This document shows positions 54,601 through 62,407 of a stretch of DNA of 64,000 bases, in pieces. Made by a program: the position numbers and the translations under genes. The stretch is from NCBI RefSeq assembly GCF_000716335.1, contig NZ_KL591002.1, positions 135,773 through 199,772 of the forward strand. Direction: 5' to 3'. The first letter of the stretch is position 1. Every line of letters starts with the position of its first letter. The DNA comes from Streptomyces sp. NRRL S-118 (lineage in GTDB: Bacteria > Actinomycetota > Actinomycetes > Streptomycetales > Streptomycetaceae). The notes below the pieces were generated by a model. That model saw only the letters and a program-made list of their open reading frames with translations, ran no database searches and was not told where the DNA came from.

Positions 54601-54802
54601 CGGCTTCATCGCCCAGCCGCTCGCGGTGGTGGTGATCGGCGGCCTGGTGACGTCCACCCTGCTCACCCTGCTGCTGGTGCCGACGCTCTACGCGATGGTC
54701 GAGCTCCGCAAGGAGCGCCGCCGCGCCAAGCGTGCCGCCAAGCGTGGCGCCAAGCGCGACACGCCCGCCCCCGCGCCGGAGCGCACCCCCACTCCGGCGT
54801 GA
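51686..54802 (+). CDS. RND-superfamily transporter (HAE1/AcrB-like)
   Basis: This is a 1038-residue protein. The typical N-terminal pattern MSWLSRFSLAQRALIGLMSIVAIVFG (TM1) is followed by the porter domain (PYQGASPDVVEKQVVEPLE), TM2-6 with the proton-relay helix LNMLTLGALTIAIGRVVDDSIVVLENI (Asp residues, about 392-418, quoted in part), a second porter domain and TM8-12 (ITGEGGFIAQPLAVVVIGGLVTSTLLTL). In Gram-negatives such pumps need a membrane-fusion protein and outer-membrane channel; neither is here, as expected for a monoderm. Substrate unknown. A ribosome site GAAGAGAGA lies 8 bases upstream. The C-terminal tail is basic. Confidence 0.95.
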   Translation: MSWLSRFSLAQRALIGLMSIVAIVFGAIAIPQLKQQLLPSIELPMVSVLAPYQGASPDVVEKQVVEPLESALKAVDGIKGITSTASEGNAVIMATFDYGDGATKQLVADVQQAVNRARVQLPENVDPQVVAGSTDDIPTVVLAATSDKDPQALADQLERTVVPALEDIDGVGQVSIDGVQDLQVSVIPDTAALAKAGLDTMALAEALKSGGATVPAGSFSEDGKSRTVQVGGGFTSLSAIQNLRIPAGKGPAVRLADVATVKEQEAARVSITRTNGKPSLAVMATMDNDGSAVAISEAVRDKLPELREDLGSGAELTVVSDQGPAVSKSISGLTTEGALGLLFAVIVILVFLASVRSTLVTAVSIPLSVVLALIVLWTRDLSLNMLTLGALTIAIGRVVDDSIVVLENIKRHLGYGEERQAAILTAVREVAGAVTSSTLTTVAVFLPIGLVGGMVGELFGSFSLTVTAALLASLLVSLTVVPVLSYWFLRAPKGTSEDPEQARREAEEKESRSRLQRLYVPVLRFATRRRLTSVAIAVVVLVGTFGMAPLLKTNFFDQGDQEVLSIKQELAPGTSLEAADASARRIEKVLSSLDEVKDYQVTVGSSGFMAAFGGGTGANQASYQVTLSDSASYEKTRDRIDEELARLDGIGETTIAAGDGFGNQDLSVVVKAADAATLRKAADQVRTEVAELKDVTDVQSDLSQSVPRVSVTANAKAADAGFNDATLGMAVAQAVRGTPVGTAILDDTERDIVIASASPARTIAQLEALPLGPAKLGDLAEVKLVPGPVSMTRIDGSRAATITAKPTGDNTGAVSTQLQSKIDALDLPDGATATIGGVSEDQQEAFANLALAMLAAIAIVFMLLVATFKSLIQPLILLVSIPFAATGAIGLLIATGTAMGVPALIGMLMLIGIVVTNAIVLIDLINQYRAQGLGVVESVIEGGRHRLRPILMTALATIFALLPMALGITGEGGFIAQPLAVVVIGGLVTSTLLTLLLVPTLYAMVELRKERRRAKRAAKRGAKRDTPAPAPERTPTPA

Positions 54803-54818
54803 CCCTCCCCGCTCCGGA

Positions 54819-54906
54819 CCCCGGCCCGGCCCCGCACCCGCGGGGCCGGGCCGGGGCCGTCGGGCGGGCACACGGAAGGGGCGCCCCGCACCGGCGGGAC
54901 GCCCCT
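54819..54906. terminator. two strong hairpins between convergent RND and nadA genes
   Basis: Hairpin 1: CCCCGGCCCGGCCCCGC (54819-54835) pairs perfectly with 54840-54856 around ACCC, a 17-bp stem. Hairpin 2: AGGGGCG (54877-54883) with CGCCCCT (54900-54906) and inner CCCGC/GCGGG. Together they end both transcripts. Confidence 0.9.
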
Positions 54907-54928
54907 CACAGCACTGCGGCGGCGCGCT

Positions 54929-56107
54929 CTACGGCAGCGCCAGCATCCGCTCCAGCGCCAGCCTCGCGAAGCTCTCCGTCTCCCGGTCGACCTCGATGCG
55001 GTTGACCAGGTTGCCCTCGGCGAGCGACTCCAGCGCCCACACCAGGTGCGGCAGGTCGATGCGGTTCATCGTCGAGCAGAAGCAGACCGTCTTGTCGAGG
55101 AAGACGATCTCCTTGCCCTCGCTGGCGAAACGGTTCGCCAGACGGCGGACCAGGTTCAGCTCCGTACCGATGGCCCACTTCGACCCGGCCGGCGCCGCCT
55201 CCAGCGTCTTGATGATGTACTCGGTCGACCCCACGTAGTCTGCCGCGGCCACGACCTCGTGCTTGCACTCCGGGTGCACCAGCACGTTGACGCCCGGGAT
55301 CCGCTCCCGCACGTCGTTCACGGAGTCCAGCGAGAAGCGGCCGTGCACCGAGCAGTGGCCGCGCCACAGGATCATCTTCGCCGCGCGCAGCTCGTCCGCC
55401 GTCAGGCCGCCGCCGGGCTTGTGCGGGTTGTAGACGACGCAGTCGTCCAGCGACATGCCCATGTCCCGCACGGCGGTGTTGCGGCCGAGGTGCTGGTCCG
55501 GCAGGAAGAGCACCTTCTCGCCCTGCTCGAAGGCCCAGTCCAGGGCGCGCTTGGCGTTGGAGGAGGTGCAGATCGTGCCGCCGTGCTTGCCGGTGAAGGC
55601 CTTGATGTCGGCGGACGAGTTCATGTACGAGACCGGGACGACCTGGTCGGCGATGCCCGCCTCGGTGAGCACGTCCCAGCACTCGGCGACCTGCTCGGCC
55701 GTGGCCATGTCGGCCATGGAGCAGCCAGCCGCCAGGTCCGGCAGGACGACCTTCTGGTCGTCGCCGGTCAGGATGTCGGCCGACTCGGCCATGAAGTGCA
55801 CACCGCAGAAGACGATGTACTCGGCCTCCGGCCGCGCCGCCGCGTCCCGGGCGAGCTTGAAGGAGTCACCGGTGACGTCGGCGAACTGGATGACCTCGTC
55901 GCGCTGGTAGTGGTGCCCCAGCACGAAGACCTTGTCCCCGAGCTTCTCCTTGGCCGCGCGGGCGCGCTCCACCAGGTCCGGGTCGGAGGGCGACGGCAGA
56001 TCGCCGGGGCACTCGACGCCGCGCTCGCTCTTGGGGTCGGCCTCGCGGCCGAGCAGGAGCAGGGCGAGCGGCGTCGGCTGGACATCCAGGGGCTGGGCGG
56101 TGGTCAC
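54929..56107 (-). CDS. nadA: quinolinate synthase
   Basis: This is a 392-residue [4Fe-4S] enzyme that condenses iminoaspartate and dihydroxyacetone phosphate to quinolinate for NAD synthesis. Motifs are VFVLGHHYQRDEVIQFADVTGDSF (about 60-83, quoted in part), CGVHFMAESADIL (Cys101), SSADIKAFTG, WRGHCSVHGRF (Cys252), HPECKHE (Cys281) and CFCSTMNRI (Cys344); the cluster ligands are among these. The GTG at 56107 has AAAGGG 8 bases upstream. No nadB or nadC is adjacent. Its promoter faces that of the HesB-type gene. Confidence 0.96.
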   Translation of the reverse strand: MTTAQPLDVQPTPLALLLLGREADPKSERGVECPGDLPSPSDPDLVERARAAKEKLGDKVFVLGHHYQRDEVIQFADVTGDSFKLARDAAARPEAEYIVFCGVHFMAESADILTGDDQKVVLPDLAAGCSMADMATAEQVAECWDVLTEAGIADQVVPVSYMNSSADIKAFTGKHGGTICTSSNAKRALDWAFEQGEKVLFLPDQHLGRNTAVRDMGMSLDDCVVYNPHKPGGGLTADELRAAKMILWRGHCSVHGRFSLDSVNDVRERIPGVNVLVHPECKHEVVAAADYVGSTEYIIKTLEAAPAGSKWAIGTELNLVRRLANRFASEGKEIVFLDKTVCFCSTMNRIDLPHLVWALESLAEGNLVNRIEVDRETESFARLALERMLALP

Positions 56108-56402
56108 GTCACGCACCCTTTCTTCTCTCGATAAGCGCGGCGAAGCCGCTCCAGGGGGGAGCCGGTGGCTTGCACCGGAGAGCCTTTTCGTCTAAATGAC
56201 GCTATCTATCATAACCGCTTCATGTCACTTTGACGATGTCCATAGCGTCGATGTGACACATCACCCCTCGGCGGACCGGCGCTTGCCCGGAACGCGGTGT
56301 GCGAGCATGGAGAGGTCAAGCACTCGGCCCGGAATGAATCCGCGGCCCCGCCGGTTGCAACCGTCGGCAAAGCAGTCTCCGTACACACCGGGAGAGAAGC
56401 AG
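56108..56402. promoter_or_regulatory. divergent control region nadA / HesB-type carrier with interrupted dyad
   Basis: The region is unusually AT-rich for this genome near 56190-56225. A symmetric interrupted dyad lies at 56223-56258: TGTCAC, 3 bases, GACG, 10 bases, CGTC, 3 bases, GTGACA. It could be an operator for one or both genes; the regulator is unknown. Confidence 0.5.
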
Positions 56403-56759
56403 ATGTCCGTATCGGACGAGAAGACCACTGTCAGCGACGGCATCCTCCTGACGGACGCCGCGGCGGCCAAGGTCAAGGCCCTGCTCGACCAGGAAGGCCG
56501 TGACGACCTGGCGCTGCGCGTCGCCGTTCAGCCCGGCGGCTGCTCCGGCCTGCGCTACCAGCTCTTCTTCGACGAGCGTTCCCTCGACGGCGACGTCGTC
56601 AAGGACTTCAACGGCGTCAAGGTCGTCACCGACCGCATGAGCGCCCCCTACCTGGGCGGCGCCTCCATCGACTTCGTCGACACGATCGAGAAGCAGGGCT
56701 TCACCATCGACAACCCGAACGCCACGGGCTCCTGCGCCTGCGGCGACTCGTTCAGCTGA
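56403..56759 (+). CDS. A-type iron-sulfur carrier (HesB/ErpA-like)
   Basis: This is a 118-residue A-type carrier. The three conserved cysteines are C47 (QPGGCSGLRYQL), C111 and C113 (SCACGDSFS). It passes Fe-S clusters to client proteins. Client candidates in this window are LipA, NadA and the radical SAM enzymes of the cell. ATG at 56403 with GAGAG upstream. A perfect 14-bp hairpin follows the stop. Confidence 0.95.
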   Translation: MSVSDEKTTVSDGILLTDAAAAKVKALLDQEGRDDLALRVAVQPGGCSGLRYQLFFDERSLDGDVVKDFNGVKVVTDRMSAPYLGGASIDFVDTIEKQGFTIDNPNATGSCACGDSFS

Positions 56760-56791
56760 CGCGCCGGCCTGCGCGCAGGCCCTCCGCGTAC

Positions 56792-56829
56792 GAAGGCGGC
56801 GGCCCCGGTATCCCAGGGCCGCCGCCTTC
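56792..56829. terminator. perfect 14-bp hairpin between convergent genes
   Basis: GAAGGCGGCGGCCC (56792-56805) pairs with GGGCCGCCGCCTTC (56816-56829) around a 10-base loop; it terminates the HesB-type gene and the convergent exported-protein gene. Confidence 0.9.
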
Positions 56830-56847
56830 CTCGTACCGCCGTACGGG

Positions 56848-58269
56848 CTATTTCCGCGGCACGGCCCCGCCGGTCGCCGCGTCCACGACCTCGCGGTCGC
56901 CCAGCGGAGCCTTGAGCGTCACCGTGACGGTCTGCTCCTCGGCGATGGCGATGCAGTAGCGCTCCGGCTCCGGCGGCGACTCGACCACCGTCACCTTCAC
57001 CTGCGCCGCGCTCTCCTCGGCCTCGGCCGTGTACGTGCTGCACACACCGGCCCAGAAGGTGACGGTGAGCTTCCGCCCGCTGCCGTCCACGCGGTACGAC
57101 TCGGCCTGCCGCCCCGACGCGTCGGGCAGCTCCGGCCGCGACGCGGTCGGGGTGGGCTTCGGCGTGGGCACCGGCGCCAGGTGCTCCGGCGACACCGCCG
57201 GATAGGTGATCGTGAACGGCAGCGCGCCGCCCTGCGGCTTCACCTCGAACAACCACGACGGCACGAGCGCGGGGCGCCCCTGCGTGAACTGCGCCGCCAG
57301 GCCGAAGACGGCCTTGCCGATCGTCACCGTCTCCCGCGCTGGTGTCCGCTCCGGGTCGCACGCGACGTCCCGCTCGGTGGCCTCGCCCTCCAGCGGCGCG
57401 GGGGTCGCGCAGCCGCCGATCCCGACGCGGCCGTCCCGCGCGGACCCCGCGTTCAGCAGCTTCAGCGCCTCGCCGGCGCCGATCACCGGGTACTCGGCGC
57501 CCCGGACCGGCTCCTTCAGCCGCCCGCTGCCGCCCACGAGCCGCCCGTCCGGGCCCACCTGGATCCCCGTCGACCAGCCGTACGTCGGCAGCCCGCCGAC
57601 CACCGGATCGGCGTTCACCACCCGGACCGAGCCCATCACCTGCGTGGCGTCCAGCTTCGCCGCGTCCTGACCGAGCGCCTTCAGCAGGGGCGCGGCCGCC
57701 CTCTTCGCGGCGTCCTCGCCCACCGGCCGCCCGCCCGAGGCCGAGCCGCCCGCGGGGCACCGGGTGCCCTTGCCGCAGTCGTCACCCGTCGGCGCCGCCC
57801 CGAAGGTCCATGTGCCCGGCGCCTCCTTGCCGACCTGGAGCACCGCGCCCGAGCCGTCCTTCTCCGCGACCTTCCAGGCGTCACCGTCCAGCCGCGGCGT
57901 GCCCGGCACGCCCAGGGCCCGCGCCAGCCGCGCGACCTCGTCCGCGCCGACCGCGCCCTGCGCCCGGTACACGGGCGCCGCCTCCGGCCCGTCCGGCAGG
58001 TCGCCCGCCGCCCGGTAGACCACCCCGCGGGGGTCCGGCTCCCCGGGCGCGATCCCGGAGCCCTCCGTGTGCCCGTCCAGCACCAGCGGCGGCGGGTTCG
58101 TGCCCTCCGCCGCGGGCCGGGCCGTGCCGCCGTCCGACGCGCTCGTGGCGAGGTACGCACCACCACCCCCGGCGAGCAGCACCGCCGCCGCCACCGAGGC
58201 GACGACCAGCGGCGAACGCCGCCGACGGGGGGTGTCCTGCGTGGGTCCGGGCTCCGTACTGCTGCTCAC
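56848..58269 (-). CDS. single-pass membrane/exported protein of unknown function
   Basis: This is a 473-residue protein. A basic N-terminus (PRRRRSP) and one hydrophobic segment (about 20-40) are followed by a long extracellular part rich in Gly, Pro and Ala. Cys pairs (DDCGKGTRCPAGG; GGCATPAP and VACDPER; CSTYTAE and RYCIAIAEE) probably form disulfides. A Pro/Thr-rich linker (PVPTPKPTPTASRP) near 375 divides two domains. It is a recurrent Streptomyces protein without known function. GTG/ATG choice: the start at 58269 fits the TM topology. Confidence 0.85.
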   Translation of the reverse strand: MSSSTEPGPTQDTPRRRRSPLVVASVAAAVLLAGGGGAYLATSASDGGTARPAAEGTNPPPLVLDGHTEGSGIAPGEPDPRGVVYRAAGDLPDGPEAAPVYRAQGAVGADEVARLARALGVPGTPRLDGDAWKVAEKDGSGAVLQVGKEAPGTWTFGAAPTGDDCGKGTRCPAGGSASGGRPVGEDAAKRAAAPLLKALGQDAAKLDATQVMGSVRVVNADPVVGGLPTYGWSTGIQVGPDGRLVGGSGRLKEPVRGAEYPVIGAGEALKLLNAGSARDGRVGIGGCATPAPLEGEATERDVACDPERTPARETVTIGKAVFGLAAQFTQGRPALVPSWLFEVKPQGGALPFTITYPAVSPEHLAPVPTPKPTPTASRPELPDASGRQAESYRVDGSGRKLTVTFWAGVCSTYTAEAEESAAQVKVTVVESPPEPERYCIAIAEEQTVTVTLKAPLGDREVVDAATGGAVPRK

Positions 58270-58351
58270 CGCAACGCTCCTTCGTCCGTCGTATCCCCTT
58301 GACGGGGGACACCCATGGGACGGAACGGGGGAGCGGCCGGTTCCCCCGGTC

Positions 58352-58573
58352 TCAGGCGCCGTACTCCGCGGTGGCGGCGATCAGCCGGGCGGAGGCGGGC
58401 GGCACGACCACCCCGTGGATCAGGGACGGCGAGACGGGGGCCGGGGGCGCGTCCTCGGCCGGCACCACCCAGTGCCGCACCATCCGGGCGCTGTCCCCGC
58501 GCAACTCCGCCAGGCCGAACTCCCGGCTCGACTCGGACTCCCACTGCCCCCGCGAAGCGATGAAATTGGTCAT
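58352..58573 (-). CDS. small hypothetical protein, 73 aa
   Basis: The frame begins MTNFIASRGQWESESSREFGL and ends ARLIAATAEYGA. Third codon positions are nearly all G or C and the composition is ordinary, which supports coding. The protein is amphipathic with HWVVPAEDAPP in the middle; I do not recognise it. It lies upstream of the exported-protein gene on the same strand, 82 bases away, and is divergent from the PfkB gene. A weak ribosome site is the main doubt. Confidence 0.55.
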   Translation of the reverse strand: MTNFIASRGQWESESSREFGLAELRGDSARMVRHWVVPAEDAPPAPVSPSLIHGVVVPPASARLIAATAEYGA

Positions 58574-58702
58574 GTCCGCACCGTACGCACGCCGACCGCC
58601 ACCGAAAAAGACCTACTATCGGGTAGTTTCCGCACTTCGGGACCGGTTGCCGACCCGGTAGCGTTAACCGTCAACTCCACCTCCCAGCAGGAGCTCCCAG
58701 CC

Positions 58703-59677
58703 GTGCGTATCGCAGTCACCGGCTCCATCGCCACCGACCACCTGATGACCTTCCCCGGCCGATTCGCCGACCAGCTGGTCGCCGATCAGCTGCACACGGT
58801 CTCCCTCTCCTTCCTCGTCGACACCCTCGACGTCCGCAGGGGAGGCGTCGGTGCCACCATCTGCTTCGGCATGGGCCAGCTCGGGACCCGCCCGATCCTG
58901 GTCGGCGCCGCGGGCTACGACTTCGACGAGTACCGCGCCTGGCTCGACCGGCACGGCGTCGACACCGGCTCCGTACGGATCTCCGAGGTCCTGCACACCG
59001 CGCGCTTCGTCTGCACCACCGACGCCGACCACAACCAGATCGGCTCCTTCTACACCGGTGCCATGAGCGAGGCCCGGCAGATCGAGCTCCAGGCGGTCGC
59101 CGACCGCGTCGGCGGCCTCGACCTGGTCCTCATCGGCGCGGACGACCCCGAGGCGATGCTGCGCCACACCGAGGAGTGCCGCTCGCGCGGGATCCCGTTC
59201 GCCGCGGACTTCTCCCAGCAGATCGCGCGCATGGACGGCGACGAGATCCGCATCCTGCTGGACGGTGCGACCTACCTCTTCTCCAACGAATACGAGAAGG
59301 GGCTCATCGAGAACAAGACCGGCTGGACCGACGCGGAGATCCTCGGCCGGGTCGGCCACCGCGTCACCACCCTCGGCGCGCGCGGCGTCCGCATCGAGCG
59401 GGCCGGCGAGCCGGCCATCGAGGTCGGCTGCCCCGACGAGGAGGCGAAGGTCGACCCGACCGGCGTCGGCGACGCCTTCCGCGCCGGCTTCCTCTCCGGC
59501 CTCTCCTGGGGCGTCAGCCTGGAGCGCGCCGCCCAGGTCGGCTGCATGCTCGCCACCCTCGTGATCGAGACGCTCGGCACCCAGGAGTACACCCTGCGCC
59601 GCGCCCACTTCATGGAGCGGTTCATCAAGGCGTACGGCGACGAGGCCGGCGCCGAGGTCCAGGCGCACCTCGCCTGA
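58703..59677 (+). CDS. PfkB-family carbohydrate kinase, adenosine kinase-like
   Basis: This is a 324-residue protein. The N-terminus VRIAVTGSIATDHLMTFPGRFADQL and VSLSFLVDTLDVRRGGVGATICFGMGQLG closely follow mycobacterial adenosine kinase (AdoK/CbhK). The C-terminal PfkB signature is KVDPTGVGDAFRAGFLSG, with the catalytic Asp in GDAF. The likely reaction is ATP-dependent phosphorylation of adenosine for purine salvage. The GTG at 58703 has GGAG 9 bases upstream. A perfect 9-bp hairpin follows the gene. Confidence 0.93.
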   Translation: MRIAVTGSIATDHLMTFPGRFADQLVADQLHTVSLSFLVDTLDVRRGGVGATICFGMGQLGTRPILVGAAGYDFDEYRAWLDRHGVDTGSVRISEVLHTARFVCTTDADHNQIGSFYTGAMSEARQIELQAVADRVGGLDLVLIGADDPEAMLRHTEECRSRGIPFAADFSQQIARMDGDEIRILLDGATYLFSNEYEKGLIENKTGWTDAEILGRVGHRVTTLGARGVRIERAGEPAIEVGCPDEEAKVDPTGVGDAFRAGFLSGLSWGVSLERAAQVGCMLATLVIETLGTQEYTLRRAHFMERFIKAYGDEAGAEVQAHLA

Positions 59678-59685
59678 CCACCTGC

Positions 59686-59712
59686 CGGGAGGGGTACGCC
59701 GTGCCCCTCCCG
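59686..59712. terminator. hairpin between convergent kinase and NifS-like genes
   Basis: CGGGAGGGG (59686-59694) pairs perfectly with CCCCTCCCG (59704-59712) with a 9-base loop, between two stop codons 38 bases apart. Confidence 0.85.
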
Positions 59713-59715
59713 TGC

Positions 59716-61098
59716 TCAGGCCAGGCGGCGCACCTCGTACGCCGAGCCCCGCTCGGCCGGGCGCTCGCCCAGGTACTCCTGGCCGCGCATCCCGCACCAC
59801 GCCGGGATGTCCAGGCGGGCCGCCTCGTCGTCACTGAGGACCGTCACGGTCCCGCCCACCGGCACGTCGCCGATCACCTTCGCCAGCTCGATCACCGGGA
59901 TCGGGCAGCGCCTGCCGAGCGCGTCCACCACGAGGCTCCCGCCCCGGGCCGCCGCCGCCGCGGACGCCGCGGGCGCGCCCAGCCGCTCCCGCACCCCCGC
60001 CACCGCCTCCGGCAGCACCTCCAGGAACCGCTCGACCTCCGCCGCGGCCGTACCCGACGGCAGCGACACCCGTACGTTCCCCTCCGACAGCACGCCCATG
60101 GCGCGCAGCACATGGCTCGGCGTCAGGGTCGAGCTCGTGCACGAGGAACCGGACGAAACGGAGAAACCCGCCCGGTCCAGCTCGTGCAGCAGTGTCTCCC
60201 CGTCGACATAGAGACACGAGAAGGTCACCACGTGGGGCAGCCGCCGCACCGGGTCACCGACCACCTCCACGTCCGGCACCGACTGGGGAACGCGCGCCCG
60301 GATCCGCTCCACCAGCTCCCGCAGCCGTGCGGCCTCGGCATCGGCCTCCGCCCGTACGGCCCGCAGCGCCGCCGCCGCGGCCACGACGGCCGGGATGTTC
60401 TCGAACCCGGGAGCCCGCCCCGACTCCCGCTCGTCCACCGGCCCCCTGGGGGCGAACCGGACCCCCTTGCGCACCACCAGCAGCCCCACGCCCGGGGGGC
60501 CGCCCCACTTGTGGGCGCTCGCCGCCAGCAGCGACCAGGCGCCCGGCACCGGCCCCCAGGGGAGCGACTGCGCCGCGTCCACCAGCAGCGGCACCCCGGC
60601 CGCCCGGCACTCCTCGGCGACCTCGGCGACCGGCTGCTCGGTCCCGACCTCGTGGTTGGCGGACTGGAGGCACGCCAGCGCGGTGTCGTCCCGCAGCGCC
60701 GCGGCGTACCCGGCCGCATCCACGCGCCCGGCCCGGTCCACGGCCACCTCGGTCACGGTGCCGCCGTCCGCCTCGTGGGCCGCCGCCGCGTGGAGCACCG
60801 ACGAGTGCTCGACCGCCGACACGACCAGGTGCCGCCCGACCCGCCGGCGCCCGGCGAGCGCCCCGGCAACTCCGGAGTGCACCGCCCGTGTCCCCGAAGG
60901 AGTGAAGACGAGCTCGTCGGCCCGGCAGCCCACCGCCTCCGCCGCGGCCTCCCGCGCGGCGTCGAGCAGCAACCGGGCCCGCCGCCCCTCCCGGTGGAGC
61001 CGCGCGGGATCGGCCCACCCCTCGTCGAGCGCCGCGACGAGCGCCTGACGCGCGACGGGATGGAGGGGAGCGGACGAAGCGGAATCGAAGTAGGCCAC
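59716..61098 (-). CDS. cysteine desulfurase fused to TusA-like sulfur carrier
   Basis: This is a 460-residue fusion. Residues 1-375 are a NifS/IscS-type PLP enzyme: EHSS in the PLP pocket, LLVDAAQ, PLP-binding K197 in SAHKWGGP, and the active Cys C320 in SSGSSCTSS. Residues about 387-460 are a TusA/SirA domain (VVDALGRRCPIPVIELAKVI, Cys398), which would take the persulfide directly from the desulfurase. The pair could supply sulfur for tRNA thiolation or cofactors. GTG at 61098. It is divergent from ctaC. Confidence 0.93.
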   Translation of the reverse strand: MAYFDSASSAPLHPVARQALVAALDEGWADPARLHREGRRARLLLDAAREAAAEAVGCRADELVFTPSGTRAVHSGVAGALAGRRRVGRHLVVSAVEHSSVLHAAAAHEADGGTVTEVAVDRAGRVDAAGYAAALRDDTALACLQSANHEVGTEQPVAEVAEECRAAGVPLLVDAAQSLPWGPVPGAWSLLAASAHKWGGPPGVGLLVVRKGVRFAPRGPVDERESGRAPGFENIPAVVAAAAALRAVRAEADAEAARLRELVERIRARVPQSVPDVEVVGDPVRRLPHVVTFSCLYVDGETLLHELDRAGFSVSSGSSCTSSTLTPSHVLRAMGVLSEGNVRVSLPSGTAAAEVERFLEVLPEAVAGVRERLGAPAASAAAAARGGSLVVDALGRRCPIPVIELAKVIGDVPVGGTVTVLSDDEAARLDIPAWCGMRGQEYLGERPAERGSAYEVRRLA

Positions 61099-61438
61099 GC
61101 CCCCACGCTAACTCCGGGGACCCGTCCGCCTCAGGGCCCGGCACCTGTGGCGGGTGAGCCGAAGGGGCGCGCGGGCGCCGAAACGGACGGGCTCCCACTC
61201 CGCCGGGCACAGGGGGGATCGGCCGCCGACGCCCGCGAAAAGCGCCCCGGAGACGGACCGGGCCCCCAAAAAGAGTGGCGCGCGGCGCGTTGGGCACCCT
61301 CCCCGCGCGACCCCAAATAGCGTCCAGTAGGGTTTGGTCCGCATAAACATCCAAACCCCTGCCCGCGTCAGGGCCGGCGACCGACCAGCGTGACGGCCGC
61401 AGCCGACCGCGCGGGCGAGACTCTCGGGAAGGCGCTAC
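61099..61438. promoter_or_regulatory. control region of ctaCD with inverted repeat
   Basis: This 340-base gap between the NifS-TusA gene and ctaC contains the perfect inverted repeat GGGTTTGG (61330-61337) / CCAAACCC (61351-61358) with a 13-base AT-richer spacer, about 80 bases before the ctaC start. It is a candidate operator or RNA stem. No gene is supported in the gap. Confidence 0.5.
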
Positions 61439-62407
61439 GTGAGTCCCAACGGCTCCGACCGCTCGTCGCGGCGCCCGATGCGGCGGAAGCTGCCGCAGGT
61501 GCTGACTGCGGGCCTGATCCTGGCTACCGCCTCCGGTTGCTCGTACAACTGGGAGGACTTCCCCCGTCTTGGTATGCCCACCCCGGTGACGGAGGAGGCT
61601 CCGCGGATCCTCTCCCTCTGGCAGGGCTCGTGGGCGGCTGCGCTCGCCACGGGCGTGCTGGTCTGGGGCCTGATCCTGTGGAGCGTCATCTTCCACCGGC
61701 GCAGCCGCACCAAGGTCGAGGTTCCTCCGCAGACCCGGTACAACATGCCCATCGAGGCGCTGTACACGGTGACCCCCCTCATCATCGTCTCGGTGCTGTT
61801 CTACTTCACCGCGCGCGATGAGTCGAAGCTCCTCGAGCGCTCCAAGAACCCTGCGCACACCATCAACGTGGTGGGCTACCAGTGGAGCTGGGGCTTCAAC
61901 TACGTCGAGAACGTCGACGGCAAGGCCGACACGGACGCCAAGTCCGCCAAGGAGCTCGGTGCCATCCCGGAGAGGTTCCAGAAGGACTTCCCCGCGGGCG
62001 CCGAGGGCGTGTACGACTACGGCATCCCCGGTACCCGCAACCCCCAGAACGGCAACCCGGGTCCGACCCTGTGGCTGCCGAAGGGGGAGAAGGTCCGGTT
62101 CGTCCTGACCTCTCGTGACGTCATCCACTCCTTCTGGGTGGTCCCCTTCCTGTTCAAGCAGGACGTCATCCCGGGCCACACCAATGTCTTCGAGGTGACT
62201 CCCACCCAGGAGGGCACCTTCAAGGGCAAGTGCGCCGAGCTCTGCGGCGTCGACCACTCCCGGATGCTGTTCAACGTCAAGGTGGTCTCCCCGGAGCGCT
62301 ACCAGCAGCATCTGAAGGAGCTGGCCGAGAAGGGGCAGACCGGCTTCATCCCGTCGGGCATTGAGCAGACGGACCCGGCCAGGAACTCGGAGACGAACCA
62401 ACTGTGA
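61439..62407 (+). CDS. ctaC: cytochrome c oxidase subunit II
   Basis: This is a 322-residue lipoprotein-type subunit II of the aa3 oxidase: signal with lipobox TASGC (Cys34), two membrane segments (about 68-88 and 110-130) and the CuA domain. [12 protein letters not shown] (electron entry) and [14 protein letters not shown] contain the CuA Cys and His ligands, with the further His in RDVIHSFWV. It accepts electrons from the cytochrome bcc complex. An inserted acidic loop lies near residues 160-200. GTG at 61439 with GAAGG 7 bases upstream. It overlaps ctaD by four bases. Confidence 0.97.
   Translation: MSPNGSDRSSRRPMRRKLPQVLTAGLILATASGCSYNWEDFPRLGMPTPVTEEAPRILSLWQGSWAAALATGVLVWGLILWSVIFHRRSRTKVEVPPQTRYNMPIEALYTVTPLIIVSVLFYFTARDESKLLERSKNPAHTINVVGYQWSWGFNYVENVDGKADTDAKSAKELGAIPERFQKDFPAGAEGVYDYGIPGTRNPQNGNPGPTLWLPKGEKVRFVLTSRDVIHSFWVVPFLFKQDVIPGHTNVFEVTPTQEGTFKGKCAELCGVDHSRMLFNVKVVSPERYQQHLKELAEKGQTGFIPSGIEQTDPARNSETNQL

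Noticed and set aside
51512..54871. A minus-strand open frame of about 1100 codons
   Set aside because: It mirrors the RND transporter; the translation is Asp/Gly/Arg/His-rich and has no motif, while the plus strand shows a clear RND protein.
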